Shown here: positions 47,059 to 55,976 of the stretch, piece after piece
How the letters are laid out: the number at the start of each line of letters is the position of its first letter
Position numbering within the stretch: position 1 is the first letter of the stretch
Source of the DNA: Deinococcus betulae
Lineage (GTDB): Bacteria; Deinococcota; Deinococci; Deinococcales; Deinococcaceae
Length of the DNA stretch: 64,000 bases
Assembly: GCF_020166395.1 (NCBI RefSeq)
Contig: NZ_JAIQXU010000007.1
Span: 1 to 64,000 of the forward strand
Reading direction: 5' to 3'
The notes under the pieces: generated by a model
Seen by the model: only the letters and a program-made list of their open reading frames with translations
Told to the model about the DNA's origin: nothing
Database searches by the model: none
Translations under genes and position numbers: made by a program

Positions 47059-49137
47059 CTATTTCGTCCAGCCGTGGTCGTAGCAGTAGGCCCACGTCTC
47101 GCCGGGCTCGGCCGAGTGAATCACCGGATGCCCCTGGGCGCGGGCGTGGCGGGTGGCGTGCTTGTTTTTGGACGAGTCGCAGCAGCCCACGTGCCCGCAG
47201 GTCATGCACACCCGCAGGTGAACCCAGGTGTCGCCCTGGGCCACACACGCCAGGCACACGTCGGCCTCGGGGGTGGTGGGGCCAGCGTTGGCGGCGGCGT
47301 GGTCGCACTGCGCCTGCTGCTCGGGACTCAGGGTGACGGGGGGCCGCTCAGCGAGGTGCTGGGCCAGCTTGGCGCGCGGGACTTCGGGTGGGGTCAGCAG
47401 GTCGAGGATGCCGGCGGCCACCTCTCGTTTGGGCAGCAGCACATGCTGCGCGCCCAGCGCCTGAAGACTCTGGTAGCCCTCGGGGGAGGTGGCCTGGGTG
47501 ATGACCGTCACGTCCGGCGACACGGTGCGCAGCACGCCGATGGCCCGTTCAGTGGTGTCGTGGTCGTCGTCGGCAATCACCACGGCGCGGGCGGCGGCAA
47601 TGTCGAGTTCACGCAGCAGCCCGGCGCGGGTGTAGTCGGCGATCAGGACACTGGCGCCCCGGCCTTCCAGTTCGCTGGCGCCGTCGGGGCTGCGGGTGAC
47701 CACGCTGTAAGGCTGCGCGGCGCGGCTCAGGGCGCGGGCAGCCAGGCGGGCGTGGGGGCCATAGCCGAAAAACACCACCCGCCCGGCGATGGGCAGGCCG
47801 TGGGGCGCGGCGTCGGGCAGGGGCGCCTCTGCGGCTGGTGTTGTGGCTGCTGGCGCCTGGCGGGCGAGAATCGGTCCGGCCAGCCCAGCCAGTGCCGGGG
47901 TCAGGGTCATCAGCAACACCGTGGCGGCGATAAAGACCCCGCCCCCCTGCTCGCCCAGGCCCGCAAAGCTGAGGCCCAGGGCGGTGCCCGTCGCTGCCAG
48001 CACAAACGAGAACTCGCCCACCTGGGCGGTCAGCAGCGCCACGGGCAGGGCCACGCGCCCGTCCTCACCCAGGAGGCGTACGCTCAGGCCCGTGACCAGC
48101 ACCTTCAGCAGGGCGATAGCCGCCGCCGCGCCCAGCACCAGCCCCAGGTTGCCGACCAGAAAGCCTAGGTTCAGCTGCAAGCCCACCGACAGGAAAAACG
48201 CCGCGCTGAACAGAATCTGAAGCGGCAGAATCTCGCCCAGCGCCTGTGCGCCGTAGCGGCTCTCGCTCACCAGCAGTCCGGCCAGAAAGGCCCCCAGCGC
48301 CAGGCTGACCCCGGCGGCGGCCGTCAGACTGGCGGTGCCAAAGCACAGCGCCACCACCGTCAGCAGAAAGATTTCCGAGGAGCAGGTGCGCGCCACCACC
48401 TCCATGACGCGCGGCACCACCCGGCGCGCCGCGACCAGCACCAGCGCGATGATGCCCGCCGCCTTGGCCAGCGCCAGCGCCATACCGCTGATCCCGCCGC
48501 CCTGCCCGGCGAGCATGGGCACCAGCAGCACCATCAGTACCACCGCCAGATCCTGAAAAATCAGGATGCCCAGCGTCACCTGCCCGGTGCGGGCGTTCGT
48601 CTCGCCGCGCTCGCCCAGCAGTTTCATCACGATGGCGGTGCTGGACAGGGCGATCAGGCAGCCGGTAAAGACGGCGTCCGGGGCCCCCACCCCCAGCGCC
48701 AGGCCCAGTCCCAGGGTGACCAGCAGGGTCAGGCCCACTTGCAGGCCGCCGCCCAGAAAAATCAGGCGGGTGATGCGGGCCAGGCGCTCCAGGCTGAATT
48801 CCACCCCGATGGTAAACAGCAGCAGCATCACGCCGATTTCGGACGCGGCGGCGATCAGTTCCGGTTCCCGGATCAGGCCCAGGGCGCCGGGTCCCACCAG
48901 CACGCCCGCCACCAGAAACCCGATGATGGGCATCAGCCGCAGCCGAAAAGAGGCGTAGGCCGCCAGCGCCGAGACGCCCAGAAGGAGGGTCAGCTGCGTT
49001 AGGAAGGCGGGGGGGCCACTGTGGGGTTCAGCACCGGCGGCGCTGTGCGTTCCTGCCAGCGCGGTGGCTGACAGCCACAGAACAGCCAAAAGGAGAGGGG
49101 TCAGGCGGACGGCAGGGTGCCACGGTCTTGACGGCAT
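47059..49137 (-). CDS. CPA2 cation:proton antiporter fused to TrkA-N and a UBP-type zinc finger
   Basis: A 692-aa inner-membrane protein. Residues about 1-400 contain a signal-like start and about 12-13 transmembrane segments of the KefB/CPA2 antiporter (IIGFLVAGVLVGPGALGL, GVMLLLFTIGVEFSLERL, LLVSESRYGAQAL). Residues about 440-575 form a TrkA-N nucleotide-binding domain (RVVFFGYGPHARLAARAL, SVLIADYTRAGLL). The last 80 residues form a UBP-type zinc finger: CDHA, DVCLAC, CMTCGHVGCC, then H-A-T-R-H and GHPVIH, ending YDHGWTK. The zinc finger binds ubiquitin tails in eukaryotes; its role here is unknown. Confidence 0.88.
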   Translation of the reverse strand: MPSRPWHPAVRLTPLLLAVLWLSATALAGTHSAAGAEPHSGPPAFLTQLTLLLGVSALAAYASFRLRLMPIIGFLVAGVLVGPGALGLIREPELIAAASEIGVMLLLFTIGVEFSLERLARITRLIFLGGGLQVGLTLLVTLGLGLALGVGAPDAVFTGCLIALSSTAIVMKLLGERGETNARTGQVTLGILIFQDLAVVLMVLLVPMLAGQGGGISGMALALAKAAGIIALVLVAARRVVPRVMEVVARTCSSEIFLLTVVALCFGTASLTAAAGVSLALGAFLAGLLVSESRYGAQALGEILPLQILFSAAFFLSVGLQLNLGFLVGNLGLVLGAAAAIALLKVLVTGLSVRLLGEDGRVALPVALLTAQVGEFSFVLAATGTALGLSFAGLGEQGGGVFIAATVLLMTLTPALAGLAGPILARQAPAATTPAAEAPLPDAAPHGLPIAGRVVFFGYGPHARLAARALSRAAQPYSVVTRSPDGASELEGRGASVLIADYTRAGLLRELDIAAARAVVIADDDHDTTERAIGVLRTVSPDVTVITQATSPEGYQSLQALGAQHVLLPKREVAAGILDLLTPPEVPRAKLAQHLAERPPVTLSPEQQAQCDHAAANAGPTTPEADVCLACVAQGDTWVHLRVCMTCGHVGCCDSSKNKHATRHARAQGHPVIHSAEPGETWAYCYDHGWTK

Positions 49138-49172
49138 TCCTCAGCATGACAGGCCACGGCTCAGGGCGGCGC

Positions 49173-50357
49173 TCAGGGGCCGGCAAACGTGACCCGAGCC
49201 TCCAGCCCTCCGCCGGGCGCTTCGTGCAGGGTCAGCTGGGCGCCGTTGGCCAGCGCCAGCCGGTACGCCAGCGGCAACCCCAGCCCGCGCCCCCCGGCCG
49301 CCCGGGGCAGAGGGTGAGGGGCGGTCAGCACGGTGGCCCGCTGGGCCGGGGTCAGCCCTGGCCCCCGGTCGGTCACCCGCAGCTGCGGCCCCTGCGTGGG
49401 ACTGGCAGCCTCTAACGTCACCAGGACCGGCCCAGCCGAGTACCGCAGAGCGTTTTCGACCAGATTTTCGAGCACCTGGCGCAGCTGCGCGCTGTCGACT
49501 GGCCACATCACCTCGCCCTTGGGCCGCCGCACCCGCACCCGCGCGCTTTCGACCTCTGCCACCAGGGTCGCCAGGTCGGTGGGCTGCGGAGCGGCCACCA
49601 CGTTGACGTACATGCCGTCCAGCCGTTCCAGTTCGGTGCGGGCGGCCAGGTGCGCCGCCTGCTCCTCTATGACGCCCAGCAGCTTTTCACGGGCGCGCAG
49701 GTTGGTCGTGGCGCGCAGGGCGTCGGTGGCCAGCAGCAGGGCCTGCAGCGGGCGGCGCAGTTCGTGGGCGGCCATGCCCAGGGCCTGGCGGTGCTGGGTT
49801 TCGCGCGCCAGGCGCCCCTGCTGCGCCTGGCGGGCATGACCGAGCGCGCGCCCGATCAGGGCGGTGCCCAGCAGGCCGGTCAGCAGGGCGCTGAGGGTCA
49901 CCATCCATTCCATGCGCCGCAGCACCTGCCGCACCTCGGCCCGGCGCGCTCTGAGCTGGCGCTGCGCGGCCAGGGTCCAGGTCTGGGCCAGCCGCAGCGC
50001 CTGGGCCGTGTCCTGCGGCTGCGTGCTGCGTAGCAGGCGGCGCAGCTGGGTCAGTCGGGGGGCGGCGCCCGCAAACGCCGGGTCGGTCTCGGCGCGGCCC
50101 AGACTGGCCAGGGCGCGGGCGCGGCTGGCCTGCACGTCCTGGGGCGAAGCGGCCGGGTCCCGCAGGGTCAGGGCGTAGGTCTGCACGTCGGGCAGCAGGG
50201 TCTGGGCGCTGTCGCCGTGCCACACGCTGTCCGGCTGGGTCAGGGCGCGGTGGGCCGGCTGAAAGGCCGCCAGCAGCAGCGCCCCCGACAATAGGGCTGG
50301 CAGCGCCGCCCGCAGCAGGTCGCCCCGGCCCAGGACCGCAAAGCCGGGACGCCTCAT
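49173..50357 (-). CDS. Membrane sensor histidine kinase (orphan)
   Basis: A 394-aa histidine kinase from the ATG at 50357; an ATG six codons upstream (50375) is possible. The N-terminus has two membrane segments (LPALLSGALLLAAF and VTLSALLTGLLGTALIG) enclosing a roughly 120-residue helical sensor region. The H-box is MAAHELRRPLQALLLA, the N-box NLVENALRYS, G1 DRGPGLT, and G2 GGRGLGLPLAYRLA. No response regulator gene is adjacent, so its partner lies elsewhere. It is divergent from the sugar kinase gene. Confidence 0.88.
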   Translation of the reverse strand: MRRPGFAVLGRGDLLRAALPALLSGALLLAAFQPAHRALTQPDSVWHGDSAQTLLPDVQTYALTLRDPAASPQDVQASRARALASLGRAETDPAFAGAAPRLTQLRRLLRSTQPQDTAQALRLAQTWTLAAQRQLRARRAEVRQVLRRMEWMVTLSALLTGLLGTALIGRALGHARQAQQGRLARETQHRQALGMAAHELRRPLQALLLATDALRATTNLRAREKLLGVIEEQAAHLAARTELERLDGMYVNVVAAPQPTDLATLVAEVESARVRVRRPKGEVMWPVDSAQLRQVLENLVENALRYSAGPVLVTLEAASPTQGPQLRVTDRGPGLTPAQRATVLTAPHPLPRAAGGRGLGLPLAYRLALANGAQLTLHEAPGGGLEARVTFAGP

Positions 50358-50541
50358 GTCTGCCCACCACACCATGCCTGCCCACTACACCGCCTGGTCC
50401 CCCGGAGCCGGGCGGCCAGGGAAACAGGGGAGAGGGGCGCAGACGGCACGGCGCCGATGGTAACGGGGCGGCGCCGCGCCCTCAAGGTCAGGTGACCCCC
50501 GCCGGACGCCCACCTCGGGGACGGTATGCTGCCGGGCAACC

Positions 50542-51504
50542 ATGACCGATGTTTCTGCACTTGTTTCGCTGGGTGACCTGACCTGGGACGTGCTGGCGAA
50601 ACCCGATACCCTTCTGCTGCCGGGCGGGGACACCACCGGCCGAATCGAGCTGTTCGGCGGGGGCAGCGCGGCCAACCTGGCCGTCTGGGCCGCCCGCGCC
50701 GGGTATCCCGCGCGTTTCGTGGGCAAGATTGGCCGCGACCGCTTTGGCGAACTGGCCACCGCCGAACTGACCGCCGAGGGCGTGGAGGGCCACCTGATCC
50801 TGAGTGATGTTCACCCCACCAGCGTCATTCTGGGCTTGATTGACCGCCGGGGCCAGCGGGCCATGCTGACGGGCCAGGGCGCCGACTGGGAACTGCTGCC
50901 CGAAGAAGTGCCGGCCCGCGCCCTGAACGGCGCGGGCCACCTGCACCTGACCGCCTGGAGCCTCTTCCGTGACCCGCCGCGCGCCGCCGCCCTGCACGCG
51001 GCCCGCCTGGCGCGCGCCGGGGGCGCGACCCTGAGCCTGGACCCCGGCAGCTTTCAGATGATTCAGGGCATGGGCCGCGAGACCTTCCTGGCGGTGCTGG
51101 ACGAGGTGCCCTTTGACGTGCTGTTTCCCAACGACGACGAGGCCCGCGCCATGAGTGGGTACGCCACCCGCAACGAGGCGATGACCTGGTTTCGCACCCA
51201 TTTTCCAGACGCCCTGATTGTCATGAAGCTGGACGATGAAGGCGTGCTGATCGAGGGCCCGGCGCAGGCGCGGGTGCAGGTGCCGGCCACCGCCGACCGC
51301 GCCGTGGACGCCACCGGCGCGGGCGACTCGTTCGGGGGGGCCTTTCTGGCGGGCTGGCTGACCCACGGCGACGCTGTGCGCGCCGCGCAGCTGGCCGTGC
51401 AGGTGGGCGGCTGGGTGGTGTCGCGCTTTGGGGCGCGGCCCCCCGCCGACGATGACCTGCGCGCCCGGCTGGCCGCCGCCCCCCTGCAAGCGGTGACCGC
51501 ATGA
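50542..51504 (+). CDS. PfkB-family carbohydrate kinase (ribokinase-like)
   Basis: A 320-aa cytoplasmic sugar or nucleoside kinase. N-terminal [16 protein letters not shown] is the first PfkB signature. The C-terminal one is [18 protein letters not shown] with the catalytic Asp and the anion hole. The substrate may be ribose, fructose or a nucleoside and cannot be told from sequence. TATGCT is 11 bases before the ATG. Its stop overlaps the mltG start (ATGA), so the two are translated together. Confidence 0.92.
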   Translation: MTDVSALVSLGDLTWDVLAKPDTLLLPGGDTTGRIELFGGGSAANLAVWAARAGYPARFVGKIGRDRFGELATAELTAEGVEGHLILSDVHPTSVILGLIDRRGQRAMLTGQGADWELLPEEVPARALNGAGHLHLTAWSLFRDPPRAAALHAARLARAGGATLSLDPGSFQMIQGMGRETFLAVLDEVPFDVLFPNDDEARAMSGYATRNEAMTWFRTHFPDALIVMKLDDEGVLIEGPAQARVQVPATADRAVDATGAGDSFGGAFLAGWLTHGDAVRAAQLAVQVGGWVVSRFGARPPADDDLRARLAAAPLQAVTA

Positions 51505-52529
51505 CCCGCCTGCGGAAACCCGGCGCGCCCCTGTGGGTCAAGCTGCTCTTGGGCCTGGTGCTGCTGGTGCTGCTGGGGGCAGGCGGCGGGGCGCTGTATG
51601 TCCGCAGCCTGTTGCAACCGGCGGGCGGCGCCCCCTACACGCTGGAGGTCAAGCCCGGCGACACCCTGGCGCGCGTGGCGGCCACCCTGCAGGGCAAGGG
51701 CATCGTGAAAAATGCCGACGCCCTGCGCCTGTACATGCGCCGCGAGGGCACCGCCGGCGGCCTGAAAGAAGGGTTGTATGACCTGAGTGGCCAGCTGACC
51801 TTGGCGCAGGTGGCTGACAAACTGGCGGGCCCGGCGCGCATTCCCACCGTCAGCGTCACGATTCCGGAAGGCCGCCGCATCAAGGACCTGCCGGCCATCT
51901 TCCAGAAGGCGGGCTTTGACGGCGCGGCCATCGCGGCGGCGCTGAAAGACACGGGGCTCAGCCGCCACGCCGGGCAGCAGCCCAACCTCGAAGGCTTCGT
52001 GTTTCCGGCGACCTACGACTTCCGGCCAGCCGAGACGCCTCGCAAGATGGTGCAGACCCTGGTCACGCGCATGGAAAGCGAATTTACGCCCGCCAACGTG
52101 TCCAAGGCCCAGGCGCTGGGTCTGGGCGTGCGCGACTGGGTGGTGCTGGCCAGCATGGTGCAGGCCGAGGCCGCCAACAACGGCGAGATGCCTCTGATCG
52201 CTGGGGTGTTCCTGAACCGTCTCAAGGTCGGCATGACCCTGGGCAGCGATCCCACCGTGGCGTATGGGCTGGGCAAGGACCTGCCCCAGCTGGACCGCAG
52301 CGCCGGGGACTTTACCCGCGACACGCCGTATTCCACCTACACCCGCGTCGGCTTGCCCGCCGGTCCCATCAACAATCCCGGCCAGGCCGCTCTGCTGGCG
52401 GTGCTCTCACCCCAGCGCACCCTGGGGGACGGCCGCCAGGCGCTGTATTTCCTGCATGGACGGGACCGCAAGATCTACGTGAACCACACTTTCGCGGAAC
52501 ACAACCGCGACAACGCCCTGCACCGCTAG
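51501..52529 (+). CDS. mltG: Endolytic murein transglycosylase MltG
   Basis: A 342-aa inner-membrane protein that cuts nascent peptidoglycan glycan strands. It has a short cytoplasmic start, one membrane segment ([20 protein letters not shown]), a LysM-like region ([22 protein letters not shown]), and the YceG catalytic domain with [37 protein letters not shown] and [15 protein letters not shown]. In many relatives the active-site stretch reads V-E-K-E; here it is V-Q-A-E, with the second Glu kept. Start overlaps the kinase gene by 4 bases. Confidence 0.93.
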   Translation: MTRLRKPGAPLWVKLLLGLVLLVLLGAGGGALYVRSLLQPAGGAPYTLEVKPGDTLARVAATLQGKGIVKNADALRLYMRREGTAGGLKEGLYDLSGQLTLAQVADKLAGPARIPTVSVTIPEGRRIKDLPAIFQKAGFDGAAIAAALKDTGLSRHAGQQPNLEGFVFPATYDFRPAETPRKMVQTLVTRMESEFTPANVSKAQALGLGVRDWVVLASMVQAEAANNGEMPLIAGVFLNRLKVGMTLGSDPTVAYGLGKDLPQLDRSAGDFTRDTPYSTYTRVGLPAGPINNPGQAALLAVLSPQRTLGDGRQALYFLHGRDRKIYVNHTFAEHNRDNALHR

Positions 52530-52738
52530 GCTGGGGCAAACGCCAGAGGCGCTGGGGTGACCCGGTGCCTGCTGACATTCAGGAAGGTGAACATAGAGTT
52601 CAAGTGACCGTCAGGGTCACACTGCGCCTTTGGCCGTCATGGTACGGTGGCCGCACCGCTGACATTCAGCCTTGTCCCCTGGCTTTGAAGTCTCCACCGG
52701 ACTCATTCTCAAGGCGCCGCTTCAACCCCAGGACCACC

Positions 52739-53965
52739 ATGAGTCACACTGACCATGTCAGTCGGCCTGACGTGCTCACGTCAGTCGCCTCCGCCGCTCA
52801 GCTGCAGGCCGAGCTTCAGAGTCTCCAGGGTCAGCTCCGGGCTGCTGAGGCCACGGCGCAGCAGGCCCGGCGCCTCTTTATCCACGCGCCGCAAGGGGCT
52901 TTCCTTTTAACTTCCGAAGGCCGCGTTCTGGAGGCCAATCTTCAGGCTGGAGTTGTGCTTGGTCGGCCGGCCCACCTGTTGACCGGGCGCCGCCTGGGAC
53001 CGCTTCTGTCTCCGGCGTCCCAGCATACACTGACCACACTGCTCAAGCGGGTTTTTGACACGGCGGAACGTGTGGAAGAAGAGCTGCTGGTGCTGCTGCC
53101 GGACGGCGGCACCCAGTCGGTACTCGTGGCCGCAAGCCTCTCAGACGGGTCGGAGGAAACGCCCTGGTGCCACCTTGTCGTCACGAATGTCACGCCGCTG
53201 AAAGAAGGCCACCTGTTTCTGCTGAATGAAACCGAACGGCTGGAGCGGCAGATTCAGGAGCATGAGGTCAGGAATCGGCGGCTGGACGAGGAAGTGCATG
53301 GGGTGGTGAGCGCGACCCACACGCAGCTGCACCTTCACCTGTCCCGCCTTCAGGGCTACCTGAAGTTGCACCAGAAAGAGATGCGCCCGAACGGCCGTCC
53401 CGCGCCTCACCTGGAGACTGTGCAAGAGGTCCTCGGGACCACATTTGGCCTGCTTGAAGCCCTGGACCAGTACGTGCAGGCCCGGCAGTTGCGGCTGCGG
53501 CTGAGTCCTGTAGACCTGAACCGGGTACTGGCCGAAGTGCGCAAGGACCTGCGGGGCGCTCTGTCAGGCCGGGAGGTGCAGCTGTCTGCCCCCCACCTGC
53601 CCACCGTGCTGGGCGACAGCAAGGCTCTGCAAATCATCTTGCAGGAATACCTGCTCAACGCCCTGAAGTTCACCCGCACGCGCGACGTGACGCGCCTTCA
53701 GCTGCGAATTGAGGAAGTAGACGGCGCGTACCTGTTGGGCGTGACCGACAACGGACTGGGGTTCAACATGCGGCAGAAGGACAAGGCCTTCGACCTGTTT
53801 GGCCGCCTACATCCCACCGCCGCCTGCGAGGGCACCGGGCTGGGCCTTGCGGTGGTGCGGCGCCTGGCCGAACGCATGGGAGGCCGCGCCTGGGGAGAAG
53901 GCAAGGTGAACCAGGGAGCCACGTTCTGGGTCAGTTGCCTCAAGGTGCCGGGCGTGCTGGCGTAA
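52739..53965 (+). CDS. PAS-domain sensor histidine kinase (soluble, atypical H-box)
   Basis: A 408-aa cytoplasmic protein. A coiled coil (20-45) leads to a PAS domain (about 45-155, APQGAFLLTSEGRVLEANLQAG). A second coiled coil (NETERLERQIQEHEVRNRRLDEEV) leads to the dimerisation helices, where VVSATHTQLHLHLSRLQGYL replaces the usual H-E/D-x-x-P. The ATPase domain is complete: N-box EYLLNALKF, G1 VTDNGLGFN, G2 GTGLGLAVVRRLAERMGG. It may autophosphorylate at an unusual His or act as an ATP-binding sensor. No regulator gene is adjacent. Confidence 0.85.
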   Translation: MSHTDHVSRPDVLTSVASAAQLQAELQSLQGQLRAAEATAQQARRLFIHAPQGAFLLTSEGRVLEANLQAGVVLGRPAHLLTGRRLGPLLSPASQHTLTTLLKRVFDTAERVEEELLVLLPDGGTQSVLVAASLSDGSEETPWCHLVVTNVTPLKEGHLFLLNETERLERQIQEHEVRNRRLDEEVHGVVSATHTQLHLHLSRLQGYLKLHQKEMRPNGRPAPHLETVQEVLGTTFGLLEALDQYVQARQLRLRLSPVDLNRVLAEVRKDLRGALSGREVQLSAPHLPTVLGDSKALQIILQEYLLNALKFTRTRDVTRLQLRIEEVDGAYLLGVTDNGLGFNMRQKDKAFDLFGRLHPTAACEGTGLGLAVVRRLAERMGGRAWGEGKVNQGATFWVSCLKVPGVLA

Positions 53966-53994
53966 GTGCACCCGCTGCGCGGGGGTGGGGCACT
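53965..53994 (+). terminator. Terminator after the PAS histidine kinase gene
   Basis: AGTGC/GCACT outer stem and CCCGC/GCGGG inner stem fold right at the stop codon and are followed by TCTTCT. The remaining 290 bases to 54288 hold no recognised gene apart from the -10 box of the next one. Confidence 0.6.
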
Positions 53995-54288
53995 TCTTCT
54001 GGGGTGAGCTTCCACCCTAAGGTGCCAGGAAGAGCAGCCCAGACGCTCGGTCTTCACTAGCCAGCGGCATAAGAGCCCGTGTGTCCAGCACAAGTGCAGA
54101 GCAGGGTCAGGGTGTCGGCTGCACCATTCTACCTTCAAGCTGAGGCGTGGTGCCGGTGGTGTGTGGCGTCAGGCCCCGCTTCTGCCACCGCTCGGGCGTG
54201 TCCCTGCGCGGCCCGGACATTTATTGTCCTGACGCTTAAAACCTTTCTCAAGGCCCCGAACCTGTAGTCAGGCCTACACTCTAGCTCT

Positions 54289-54465
54289 ATGCCCACGACC
54301 GACTTCTTGCGGCGGCGCAACGGCCTGTGGCGGCAGCTGCGCGGCCTGCCTCCTGGCCCGGCGTTCGAGACCACGCTCTCGGCGCTGGCCGCCCTGACCG
54401 GCTGGGACCGGGCGCGCATTCTGGCGGGCCTGGGTTACCCCACCGAGGAGTCCCATGAGCGCTGA
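54289..54465 (+). CDS. 58-aa protein coupled to the DUF421 gene
   Basis: A 58-residue basic protein starting MPTTDFLRRRNGLWRQLRG and continuing with a helical ETTLSALAALTGWDRARILAGL. Its reading frame ends 11 bases inside the next gene, whose GAGGAG ribosome site lies within this one, so the pair is translationally coupled. TACACT (54275-54280) stands 8 bases before the ATG, a leaderless promoter for the pair. No family is recognised. Confidence 0.7.
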   Translation: MPTTDFLRRRNGLWRQLRGLPPGPAFETTLSALAALTGWDRARILAGLGYPTEESHER

Positions 54466-55264
54466 AGCCGCCCAGATGGTGCCGTTTGACCTGGCCCGCA
54501 TGTTCCTGGGCGACCTGCCCCCGCTGTTCCTGCTGGAAATCGTTTTCCGCACCGCCCTGATGTTTCTGTGGTTGGTCTTCTTGCTGCGCGTCACCGGCAA
54601 GCGCGGCCTGGCGCAGCTCAGTCCCCTGGAAGTGGCCATCGTGATTGGGCTGGGCTCGGCGGCGGGTGACCCGATGTTCTATCCAGAGGTGCCGCTGCTG
54701 CACGGCATGCTGGTGCTGGGGCTGGTGGTGGGCTTGCAGCGTCTGCTGTCGCATCTGGTGATTCGCAGCGAGCACGTCGAGGTCTTTATTGAGGGCGAGC
54801 CCGTCGAACTGATTCGGGACGGCATCCTGAAGGGCCAGGCGCTGGAGCGGGCTAACCTCAGCCGCGAAGACGTCTTCGAGCGCCTGCGAGCCGAGGGGGT
54901 GCGGCAGATGGGCGAGGTGCAGCGGGCCTATTTTGAACAGGACGGCAACATGACGGTCTTCGTGCATGCCAAAGACGCCCCGCCCGGCCTGCCAGTGGTG
55001 CCGCCCTGGGACCTGGAATGGCCGCGTGTGCTGGGGCCAGAAGAGGACTACTGGGGGCCAGTGGCCTGCCTGGGCTGCGGGGACGTGCGGCAGGGCAGTG
55101 CCGGCGAGGTTCACCCTGGGCCGCGCCCGGTCTGCAGCTGCGGCAACGAGAAATGGACGCCAGCGGTGACCGACCCGCTGGCCCCGACCGGCGCTGGCGC
55201 GGTAACGGATGACCACAGTGGCGGGGGCCGGGGTCCAGGGGCCCCTGGGAGCGCAGGTCAGTGA
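54455..55264 (+). CDS. DUF421 (YetF-like) membrane protein with C-terminal zinc ribbon
   Basis: A 269-aa protein. Three membrane segments in the first 105 residues (EIVFRTALMFLWLVFLLRVTG, LSPLEVAIVIGLGSAAG, LLHGMLVLGLVVGLQRLL) and the YetF cytoplasmic domain (HVEVFIEGEPVELIRDGIL, LSREDVFERLRAEGV) fit DUF421. The C-terminal extension has C205-x2-C208 and C227-x-C229 with nearby Gly residues, a probable rubredoxin-like zinc ribbon not present in YetF itself. GAGGAG stands 4 bases before the ATG inside the preceding 58-aa gene. Confidence 0.85.
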   Translation: MSAEAAQMVPFDLARMFLGDLPPLFLLEIVFRTALMFLWLVFLLRVTGKRGLAQLSPLEVAIVIGLGSAAGDPMFYPEVPLLHGMLVLGLVVGLQRLLSHLVIRSEHVEVFIEGEPVELIRDGILKGQALERANLSREDVFERLRAEGVRQMGEVQRAYFEQDGNMTVFVHAKDAPPGLPVVPPWDLEWPRVLGPEEDYWGPVACLGCGDVRQGSAGEVHPGPRPVCSCGNEKWTPAVTDPLAPTGAGAVTDDHSGGGRGPGAPGSAGQ

Positions 55265-55436
55265 GGCTGAGGCCAGTTGAGCGGCGACGCTGCGTTCAGG
55301 TGTAGGTGGCCTGGACGGAGCGCCCTCCACGGCTCCGGAGACTCACAGCGGGAGCGTCTCTGGCAAGACTGATTTCACGCGAGCAGTTTCGGCAAGGGGC
55401 CGTGCCAGTGGAATGACGCGAGTGTCACCTGATAGG

Positions 55437-55450
55437 CCGCCTAATACGGC
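55437..55450. repeat. Terminal fragment of the SNR-like repeat
   Basis: CCGCCTAATACGGC is close to the complement of the CGTATAAGGCGG end found at 9779-9790 and 18548-18559. It lies in the 305-base gap 55265-55569, which has no recognised gene. Confidence 0.45.
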
Positions 55451-55482
55451 CTCTGACCCTGCCAGCGGCACAAACGCTTCAA

Positions 55483-55510
55483 GCAGCGCCGTTTTTCAGA
55501 GCGGCGCTGC
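55483..55510. terminator. Hairpin terminator between convergent genes
   Basis: GCAGCGCCG and CGGCGCTGC form a perfect 9-bp stem with a 10-base loop containing TTTTT. It sits between the DUF421 gene and the ferredoxin gene, which converge. Confidence 0.6.
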
Positions 55511-55569
55511 CGAAGAGAGAGTTCCGGGCGTGCGCTGGGGTCTGGCTCTTCCCTGGTCTGAAAGCCGTC

Positions 55570-55953
55570 TTAGCCTTCAGTAGAGGCGCCGGGGCGGGTG
55601 GTCCACACCGGCTCGGGCTCCATCTGTTCGGCGGGGGCCTTGCCCGGTTCCAGGCCGCTGCTGCGGGCGGTTTGCAGGGGCGTGACGCTCATGCCAGCGG
55701 CGCACTCGATCTGGCAGGACAGCCGGGCACTGTCCAGCAGGTTCTTTTCCTGCAATTTGTCGTATTCGGCGGCCGTCATGGCGTCGGGTTCCCCGGCCTC
55801 GAAAGTCACGCGGCAGGTGGTGCAGCGCGCCACGCCGCCGCAGCGGTGCAGGATGTCCACGCCGCCCCGCTCCAGGGCCAGGACCAGTCGTTCGCCGGCC
55901 TGCGCCTGAATCTCGCCGTGGCCACTTACCTGAATGCTGATCACTTGAGTCAT
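55570..55953 (-). CDS. 2Fe-2S ferredoxin
   Basis: A 127-aa electron carrier. The plant-type cluster motif is visible as HRCGGVARCTTCRVTF (C-x5-C-x2-C) with the fourth ligand in RLSCQIE. Flanking segments VISIQVSGHGEIQAQAGERLVLAL and PDAMTAAEYDKLQ fit the fold. A 30-residue acidic and Pro-rich tail extends past the fold. The ATG at 55953 is chosen since the fold begins there; CATGCT, near TANNNT, is 6 bases upstream. The redox partner is unknown. Confidence 0.92.
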   Translation of the reverse strand: MTQVISIQVSGHGEIQAQAGERLVLALERGGVDILHRCGGVARCTTCRVTFEAGEPDAMTAAEYDKLQEKNLLDSARLSCQIECAAGMSVTPLQTARSSGLEPGKAPAEQMEPEPVWTTRPGASTEG

Positions 55954-55976
55954 GGCCCCAGCATGCCACGCGGCGG

